Positions 58,519 through 64,000 of a stretch of DNA of 64,000 nt are shown here, in pieces. A program made the translations under genes and the position numbers. Every line of letters begins with the position of its first letter. Positions within the stretch are counted from its first letter, which is position 1. The DNA comes from Nocardiopsis eucommiae (GTDB taxonomy: Bacteria; Actinomycetota; Actinomycetes; Streptosporangiales; Streptosporangiaceae), in the NCBI GenBank assembly GCA_018388625.1, contig CP074403.1, forward strand, positions 42,299 to 106,298. Direction: 5' to 3'. The notes under the pieces were generated by a model. That model was not told the DNA's origin. It was given only the letters and a program-made list of their open reading frames with translations, and ran no database searches.

Positions 58519-59517
58519 TTATGGGTTGTCGATGGTGACGGGGGTGCCGGTTCGGGCCGAGGCGAGGATCGCTTCGGTGACCGCGACGGCCGCCGCGCCC
58601 TCACGTAGCGTCACCAGGGGACCCATCTGGCCGAGCAGGGTGTCCCTCATGGCTCGGTGCTCAGCCGCGAAGGGAAGTTCTCCCTGTGCGGGATAGGTGA
58701 TCACCAGGCCAGAGGAGCTGCCAGGGAAGGACCCGTCGGGCCTGTTCCCGTGGGCGTGAGCTCCGTTGAGGTAGTGCGTGACGGTTCCGGCGAGAGCGTC
58801 CGCTACCAAGCACCCTCGCTCCGTGTAGACGGTGACCTGCCGTTCCTTGCGAGGGGAGACCCAGTTGGTGTCCAGGGTGGCCAACCCACCGTGGGTCAGT
58901 CTGCACAGGACGGTCGCCAGATCCTCCGTTCCACGGCCGCTGACGGCACCGACGTTGGCGCTGACCTGGTGGATGGAGTCACCGGTGAGCCAGCGGATGA
59001 GGTCGATGTCATGAATCGCCAGGTCCCGGACCACACCGACGTCCTGGATTCTCGCGGGGAAGGGTCCTTGACGGCGTGTGGTGATCTGATAGATCGGGCC
59101 GAAGTCCTCTTCGGTCAGTAGTCTGCGCATCTCTCGGACCGCGGGGCTATGCCGTTCGGTGTGTCCAACGGCGGACACGACATCGGCTTCCTCGAAGGCA
59201 TCGACCAGGCGCGTCGCTGATCGCAGATCGTGGGCGAGCGGCTTTTCGATCAGCGCGGGCACGCGAACCTTGGCCAGCTGAAGGCCGATGTCTTCGTGGT
59301 GTCGGGTGGGGGCCGCGACCACGCAGTAGTCGACCCCGAGCCGCAGGAGTTCCTCCACCGTGGCGACGGCGGGGGCTCCCACCGTCGAGGCACGACGTTC
59401 GGGGGAGGGGTCCATGACCCCGGCCAGGCTGAGCCCGTCCATCTCCTTCACGGTTCGGGCGTGCACCGTACCGGCCCAGCCCAATCCGATGATTCCCACT
59501 CGCAGTGAGTCGTTCAT
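58519..59517 (-). CDS. Gfo/Idh/MocA-family oxidoreductase
   Basis: 332 residues from ATG 59517 (AAAGGAA). Rossmann LRVGIIGLGWAGTVHARTVK, the EKP motif (IEKPLAHDLRSATRLV), and DLAIHDIDLIRWLTG. NAD(P)-dependent sugar or cyclitol dehydrogenase. Preceded by a terminator-like hairpin that sets it and the GT apart from the epimerase. Intact. Confidence 0.9.
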   Translation of the reverse strand: MNDSLRVGIIGLGWAGTVHARTVKEMDGLSLAGVMDPSPERRASTVGAPAVATVEELLRLGVDYCVVAAPTRHHEDIGLQLAKVRVPALIEKPLAHDLRSATRLVDAFEEADVVSAVGHTERHSPAVREMRRLLTEEDFGPIYQITTRRQGPFPARIQDVGVVRDLAIHDIDLIRWLTGDSIHQVSANVGAVSGRGTEDLATVLCRLTHGGLATLDTNWVSPRKERQVTVYTERGCLVADALAGTVTHYLNGAHAHGNRPDGSFPGSSSGLVITYPAQGELPFAAEHRAMRDTLLGQMGPLVTLREGAAAVAVTEAILASARTGTPVTIDNP

Positions 59518-59544
59518 GCTGATTCCTTTCGAGGGAAGTGAGTG

Positions 59545-59589
59545 AGGGCCGTGGCCCGATCCGGAGTCTCCGGATCGGGCCACGGCCCT
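59545..59589 (-). terminator. Strong hairpin inside the cluster
   Basis: AGGGCCGTGGCCCGATCCGG with its complement around AGTCT, between the epimerase stop and the oxidoreductase start; either a terminator or an attenuator. Confidence 0.75.
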
Positions 59590-59600
59590 GTGAGGACTAC

Positions 59601-60652
59601 CTACTTGGATCCCGAGGACTTCCAGTTGGAGACTCGGTCACGCTCCTGCCTCAGCCATTCCGGGATGGCGTGGGGGTTGTCGTTCATCCAGGAGATGTAG
59701 CGGGAGACACCCTCGGCGAGGCTGATCCGGGGGTCCATTCCAGGGACTGGGACATGTGGTCGATGTCCGCGTACCCACCCAGGGGGTCCTGCCCCATGCG
59801 GGGGCGTCCGTGACCACGGCCTCGGGGAAGTGGCCCTTGACCAGGTCGGCGGCTTCACGGACGGTGGTCGCCGTTCCGGTTCCGAGGTTGAGGATCCGTC
59901 GACTCGCTCCCTCCGCGACTAGCGCCCTGCAGATTCCCTCAGCCGCGTCGTCCACATGGATGCGATCACGGATCGCCCGGCCCCCGTTGATCAGTGGCAG
60001 TTCCTGGCCCAGATAGGCGTACATGGAGAACTGGGCGATGACCCACGAGAACGCGCCCGGTTTGGGAACCTGTCCCTCGCCATAGACGCTGAAGGGGCGG
60101 ATGATGCTGTAGTCGGTTCCGGTCTTGGACAGCAGCTGGCTGGTGTGGCGCTCCCCCACTCCTTGGCGCTGGCGTAGGGGTTGAGGGGAGCGGTGGGCAT
60201 CTCCTCACTGAAGGCCTCACCACCGACTCCGTTTCCGTAGACCTGGGCGGAGGAGACGAATACGAACCTCTTCACCGAAGAAGTCCGCGCCACGGCACGG
60301 ACGATGTTGTCCATACCGGCCATGTTGGAGGCGAAGGCGATCTCCGGGTTGTTGGTGCAACCGGCCACCGTCGAGTACGCCGCGGCGTGCAGGACGTAGT
60401 CACTGTCGTGCACCAGGGATCGGACGAGTGTCTCGTCGAAGACATCGCCGTGGACGACCTCGGGAGAGGTCTGGTCGATTCCGAGCAGCTCGGACGCCTC
60501 GGTGGCGTTGTAAGCGGAGAAGTTGTCGAGGATGGTGACGTTGGCGCCCACCCGGCGCAGGCGGTGGTAGATGCGGCTACCGATCAGTCCGGCCCCGCCG
60601 GTCAGCAGGACGCGGGCCCCCTCCAAGGAGGCAAGTGGATCGTTGGTGGTCA
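59601..60652 (-). CDS. NAD-dependent sugar epimerase/dehydratase (extended SDR, three frame breaks)
   Basis: About 351 residues. TGGAGLIGSRIYHRL (NAD site), FVFVSSAQVYGNG (Ser), PLNPYASAKEWG (YxxxK), then a missing G near 60158 to ERHTSQLLSKTGTDYSIIRP, and two more breaks near 59797 and 59740 to QDPLGGYADIDHMSQSLEWT and RISLAEGVSRYISWMNDNPH. UDP-hexose epimerase-like. Substrate not predictable. Confidence 0.85.
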
Positions 60653-60685
60653 TGTCGTGGTCCCTTCGTTCGTGTTGATCTGTGC

Positions 60686-61557
60686 TCAGTCGCAGATGAT
60701 GAGGCCCGTGTGCTTCGTGACCTTGAAGTGGCCCTTCTGGGTGATGATCTGGTTCACCTGGTGGCCGACCCTGCAACGGAGTTCCTCGAAGAAGCCCTCG
60801 CCCAGGTCCAGGCCGGGGATGGAGGATGCGCTGCAGTGGTTGTGGCTCTGGTAGAAGTCGAGGAAGGCCCCCGTGCTGGGGAAGAGAAGCTCGTCCTTCC
60901 ACGCGTGGGTCCTCACGTTGCGGAAGTGGCGCTGGAGCTGCTCCTGGCCGTTGGTCAGGGAGATCCGGTTCTTGGGGCTGGACTTGAAGAGCGCGGAGGG
61001 GACGTCATTCATCTGGCGAAGGGCCTTGAAGTGGACCTCGTGCATCTCCCCCAGAGAGTCGGGGTGGTCCGTGCCAAGGATGAAGAGACCTCCCGGCCGC
61101 AGGACCCGGGCGGCTTCGGCCAGCGCCTGATCGATGTCATCGACGTAATGCATCATGTAGAGCGCGATGGCCCGGTCGAAGGACGAGTCCTGGAACCGCC
61201 CGAGCTCGTCGGCGCTCCCCTCCACCCACTCGGCCTGGATGTCGGCTCCGTCCAGACGCTTGCGTGCGCTCTGAAGGATGCCGGGGGCGACATCCAGGCC
61301 GACGAAACTTCCAGCGGGCATGTGTGGGAGCAGTTCTTCGATGATGAAGCCGTTCCCGCAGCCAAGGTCGAGCAGCTTCTCGTCACCTCGCAGGGCGAGC
61401 TGTTCGGCCAGGCGCTGGGGAAGGGGGTCGGGTTGGACCCGTACTGCTTGTGGGCGTGCTGCTTTCCGACCAACATTCGGTCGGTGTTGAAGTAGTAGCT
61501 GGCGGCGTCCTTGGGAGTCAGCCGGAAGTAGTCCTCGGGGTCAGGTCGCGTGTTCAT
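60686..61557 (-). CDS. SAM-dependent methyltransferase (one frame break)
   Basis: About 291 residues from ATG 61557. NTRPDPEDYFRLTPKDAASY, HAHKQYGSNPTPFP, then a missing C near 61419 opens LLDLGCGNGFIIEELLPHMP (SAM motif I). Later FDRAIALYMMHYVDDIDQAL and RPGGLFILGTDHPD. Class I methyltransferase of the small-molecule type. Confidence 0.85.
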
Positions 61558-61582
61558 GGTGAGACTTCCTTTCTGATGGACG

Positions 61583-61614
61583 GCGCCGCCCACGTCGGTT
61601 GACGTGGGCGGCGC
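61583..61614 (-). terminator. Hairpin between methyltransferase and deaminase genes
   Basis: GCGCCGCCCACGTC / GACGTGGGCGGCGC around GGTT. Suggests the kinase-deaminase genes are a unit of their own. Confidence 0.8.
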
Positions 61615-61691
61615 TGAGAAAGACCGGCCTGGTGCCCGCGTTGAAGGCGGACATCAGGCCCTGGTTCATGTGGTGGTTCGGGGAGTGCTCG

Positions 61692-62210
61692 TCAGAGGAA
61701 GTCGCGGTGGATTCGGGACGCCTGGGGCCCCTCGGCTCCCTGGTACTTGCCGTCGTACAGGGTGATCTCGCCCTGGGGCTTCCAGAAGATCACCTGGGCG
61801 ATGCGCATGCCGGGGTAGATCTTCACGGGCTGCACCACGTGCAGCTGGAGGGTGAGGCGACCGTGGGACCCGATGTCCACCAGGCCGCACGAGAGGTGAC
61901 TGAAGATGCCAGTTCGCGCTGCGCCGGACTTGGAACCGAAGGTCGGGGCGTAGTGGTCGCTGCCGATCACCTCTCGCGAACTGGCGAGGTAGATCTTGTT
62001 GGGGGTCAGGAGCAACCCGTCCTTGGGGATCAGGGTCTCTTCGGTCTCGTTCTCCTTGTGGACGTCCAGTTCGACGTCCTTGTAGGTGAGGACGGTGTCT
62101 CCGAGGTGGAAGTCGTAGCTGTTGGGCTGGACGTTCTTCACGTTGAACGGCTCGATGCGAATGCGCCCGGAGGCGTGCTCTCGCTTGATTTCCGCGCCGG
62201 TCAGGATCAT
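61692..62210 (-). CDS. dCTP deaminase-like protein, catalytic Glu replaced
   Basis: 172 residues, Dcd fold throughout (MILTGAEIKREHASGRIRIE, NSYDFHLGDTVLTY, KIYLASSREVIGSDHYAPTF, YPGMRIAQVIFW). The active-site strand reads GRLTLQLHVV where Dcd enzymes have TLEL (the general-base Glu), and the GRSS/SSLAR box is GSKSGAARTG. Probably not a normal deaminase; may bind nucleotide or serve as a partner. ATG overlaps the upstream stop. Confidence 0.85.
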   Translation of the reverse strand: MILTGAEIKREHASGRIRIEPFNVKNVQPNSYDFHLGDTVLTYKDVELDVHKENETEETLIPKDGLLLTPNKIYLASSREVIGSDHYAPTFGSKSGAARTGIFSHLSCGLVDIGSHGRLTLQLHVVQPVKIYPGMRIAQVIFWKPQGEITLYDGKYQGAEGPQASRIHRDFL

Positions 62211-62740
62211 GTGCGGTTTCCTGTTCTAGGTGAGGTGTGCGGGGGAGCGGTGTTGGCCACCGAGTGCTGTCCGAAGAACCCGGTGTAGGAGAGGTGCTCT
62301 CCCACGGGCTTCCAGAAGCAGACCTGACCGAGCTTCATGTGGGGGTACACCCGCAGAGGCTGGATCACCTTGAGTTCGAGCGTCCACTGGTGCGCGGTCC
62401 CGAGGTTTCCCAGGTCCGCGGCGTACTGGACGAAGAGCCCGAGGCGGCCGATCGAGGAGCGGCCGATGAGGGTCGTGACGTAGTCACTGCCCCCGATCTC
62501 CTCGACGGTGGTGCCGAGGTAGATGCGGCCGGGTCGGAGGACCAGGCCCTCAGGAGGGATGACGAAGTCCTCCAGTGGCTGAGGCCCCGTGGAGTCGATG
62601 ACCTGGCTGCTGTGGGTTCGTAGTACGGGCCCCAACCTGTAGTTGTGGCTGACCGGGTTCGTGTTCTGCGGTTCGTAGGGCTCGATGTGGAGCTTTCCCG
62701 CTTCCCGCTCACGAGCGATCTCGGTTCCGGTGAGGATCAT
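62207..62740 (-). CDS. dcd: dCTP deaminase
   Basis: 177 residues. NPVSHNYRLGPVLRT, LIGRSSIGRLGLFVQYAADL (Ser/Arg of the active site), HQWTLELKVIQPLRVYPHMK with the catalytic Glu, then LGQVCFWKPVGEHLSYTG. Converts dCTP to dUTP (some are bifunctional to dUMP). ATGA overlaps at both ends place it between the kinase and the divergent paralogue. Confidence 0.88.
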   Translation of the reverse strand: MILTGTEIAREREAGKLHIEPYEPQNTNPVSHNYRLGPVLRTHSSQVIDSTGPQPLEDFVIPPEGLVLRPGRIYLGTTVEEIGGSDYVTTLIGRSSIGRLGLFVQYAADLGNLGTAHQWTLELKVIQPLRVYPHMKLGQVCFWKPVGEHLSYTGFFGQHSVANTAPPHTSPRTGNRT

Positions 62741-63288
62741 CGCGCCACCCGCTCGATCAGGTAGGAGGCCTGAGCCCTGAGCTTGTCCAGGTCTCCGTCG
62801 TTCACGATCTGGTAGTCCGGGTCACGACTCACGGGCACCTCGGTCACGTGCTTGTCGTCTCCTGCGGTGAGGTCCGCTCGCTTCTGCTTCCGCTGGCGGC
62901 GGAGCTGGTCCGGAGCGGTGACCTGAACCAGGGTGAAGCCCAGGTTCGCGAGCTTCGGAGCGGCGTCGCCTCGCATGTCGTCGCAGATCGGAATGTGGTC
63001 GAGGTCCAGGTCCGCGACTCGTTGAGCGATGTCGTCGATGAGCGCGTTGGGATTGATGCGCTTCAGGTTCTCTCCGAGGACGTTGAGCAGCATTCCGTCC
63101 TGCTGGTAGGCGTCCTGGAGAGGGAGACCCGCTCGTTCGTAGACGTACCTCTGGATGTCGTAGAGGGGCTCAGCGATCTTCACGACGCTGCTGTTCCAAC
63201 CGCGCGACGTGGCCTCTTCGACGAGAAGGTGCGCCAGCGTGCTCTTCCCGGCTCCGGGGAGCCCGTAGAGGGCGATCTTCGGAGTCAT
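62737..63288 (-). CDS. P-loop (deoxy)nucleoside monophosphate kinase-like protein
   Basis: 183 residues from ATG 63288 (AAGGAGATGAC). Walker A YGLPGAGKSTLAHLLVEEA, VKIAEPLYDIQRYVYERAG, DDMRGDAAPKLANLGFTLVQ, VTAPDQLRRQRKQKRADLT (lid Arg). Resembles phage-type dNMP kinases. First gene of the cluster, coupled to dcd by ATGA. Confidence 0.8.
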   Translation of the reverse strand: MTPKIALYGLPGAGKSTLAHLLVEEATSRGWNSSVVKIAEPLYDIQRYVYERAGLPLQDAYQQDGMLLNVLGENLKRINPNALIDDIAQRVADLDLDHIPICDDMRGDAAPKLANLGFTLVQVTAPDQLRRQRKQKRADLTAGDDKHVTEVPVSRDPDYQIVNDGDLDKLRAQASYLIERVAR

Positions 63289-63377
63289 GTCATCTCCTTT
63301 CCTGTGAAAGGCAGGTGCTGACCTGGTGGCCAGCGCCTGGCCGGCTCCCTGCCGGCGCGATGCGATCCGGGGGCGAT

Positions 63378-63445
63378 CCAGGGTGGGTGACAAGGTGGAG
63401 CGCCCGCAGCGAAGCGAGGACGAACGACCTTGGCGCCCACCCTGG
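63378..63445. repeat. Inverted repeat sharing its core with 48855-48986
   Basis: CCAGGGTGGG / CCCACCCTGG outer arms and CAAGGT / ACCTTG inner arms; loop contains GGAGCGCCC and CGAACGACC. Confidence 0.6.
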
Positions 63446-63655
63446 GCGTCCCCCAGCATCAAGTGCCGGTAGGGAGTCGGCTGGCGCGGCTGGCCCTATG
63501 GGCCAGCCGTTACACAGGAGAGGCCGTGTTGCGAGATGGCGTTCTACGTGGTGTGGGGGAGAGGGTCGTGCTTGGGCTTGGAGAGGTGTGTTGCGGGTGC
63601 CGAAGTCTGCCTGGGCCGCTTCCGGGACCCGGGGAAGGTCGGGTCCGTCTGGATC

Positions 63656-63670
63656 TATTACCGGGTAATA
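63656..63670. promoter_or_regulatory. 15-bp palindrome, copy 2
   Basis: TATTACC-G-GGTAATA, identical to 54708-54722 including flanks, 368 bp upstream of the kinase-deaminase genes. Confidence 0.5.
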
Positions 63671-64000
63671 CCGGTGAGGTTCGCGAACCTCGAGGAACAC
63701 CTGGGTCGAGTCGTGGGTCCGGTGTGGCCACGTCCGAACACGGCGAAAGGTGCTTCTGGCAGCTGCGCGGGGATTCTTCTCGAACAGGGGAGGAAGAAGC
63801 ATGCGGATCCTGTGGGGTTACCCCGAACGCATGAGTGGCGCCGAGCAGAACCTGTTGCTCTGTCGGACACGCTCACTCGTAGTGTGTGATCCAGGGTGAG
63901 GCTCCACGGTCCTTGGCGAGCGGCAAGGGCCTCTTCATGGCGGGCACGGGTCGCTTCTTCTGGCCGGGGCCTCCGTGCTGGGGCTTCGTCCACGAGGAGG

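Larger units (their letters stand above)
63289..64000. other. Region upstream of the cluster, no supported gene
   Basis: Contains the inverted repeat 63378-63445 and the palindrome 63656-63670. A short frame starting MRILWGYPERMSGAEQ at 63801 ends after 32 codons; I do not support it. Confidence 0.4.

Noticed and set aside
63536..63889. Plus-strand open frame upstream of the kinase gene
   Set aside because: No ribosome site, crosses the 15-bp palindrome and has no recognisable motif.

Overview
The window is very GC-rich DNA from an actinomycete. Type I-E-style CRISPR fragments, DUF397/DUF5753 regulator pairs, a SCO6880-type conjugation operon and GTG/ATGA start overlaps all point to a filamentous actinobacterium; Nocardiopsaceae/Streptosporangiales would fit, but the sequence alone does not prove the genus. 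Almost everything is accessory: an integrative/conjugative element or conjugative-plasmid-like region with mobile debris on both sides.

Layout. 0-7 kb: two DUF5753/DUF397 regulator cassettes (one beheaded at a CRISPR array), an RsbW-like ATPase operon, CRISPR remnants and a long repeat-rich stretch with almost no genes. 7-16 kb: a candidate defence island with a DGQHR/DndB-like protein, a membrane-anchored P-loop NTPase with near-identical Sel1 repeats, an HNH endonuclease with an N-terminal PUA/EVE-like region, a MazG-type pyrophosphohydrolase (plus a decayed second copy) and a nuclease-DUF2075 helicase. 16-24.4 kb: a minus-strand conjugation operon (DUF4913, VirD4/TraD, VirB4, SCO6880-like, TrbL/VirB6, VirB8-like, VirB2-like pilin, small ATPase). 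24.6-31.3 kb: a divergent lytic transglycosylase, a proline-rich MinD-like ATPase, a basic-tailed protein, a tyrosine recombinase and a DUF1173 protein. 31.4-43.6 kb: CRISPR array, HD hydrolase, lipoproteins and PQQ-like lipoproteins, a dead XerC-like integrase, a truncated VirB8-like paralogue and an XRE/TPR regulator. 44-47.5 kb: a MobF relaxase-helicase, followed by a 61-bp tandem array. 47.9-54.4 kb: small plasmid-type genes separated by repeated structured leaders. 55-56.8 kb: a dead IS982-like transposase and an APH-like kinase. 56.9-63.3 kb: a minus-strand cluster joining glycosyltransferase, Gfo/Idh dehydrogenase, epimerase and SAM methyltransferase to two dCTP-deaminase paralogues and a dNMP-kinase-like P-loop protein.

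How it works together: relaxase, coupling protein, VirB4, VirB6/8/2-like proteins and transglycosylase are the pieces of a single-stranded-DNA type IV transfer system. The defence-type genes beside it are typical cargo. The nucleotide/sugar cluster is the least familiar part and the best candidate for something undescribed. No cas gene is visible, so the CRISPR pieces (two repeat families) are orphan.

Caveat for every gene model: about 35 reading-frame breaks are present, and nearly all are repaired by adding one G or C to a G/C run. This looks like homopolymer under-calling in the assembly rather than mass pseudogenisation. I therefore give full-length spans and state where each break is. 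Truly decayed genes (multiple lesions or missing ends) are marked as pseudogenes.
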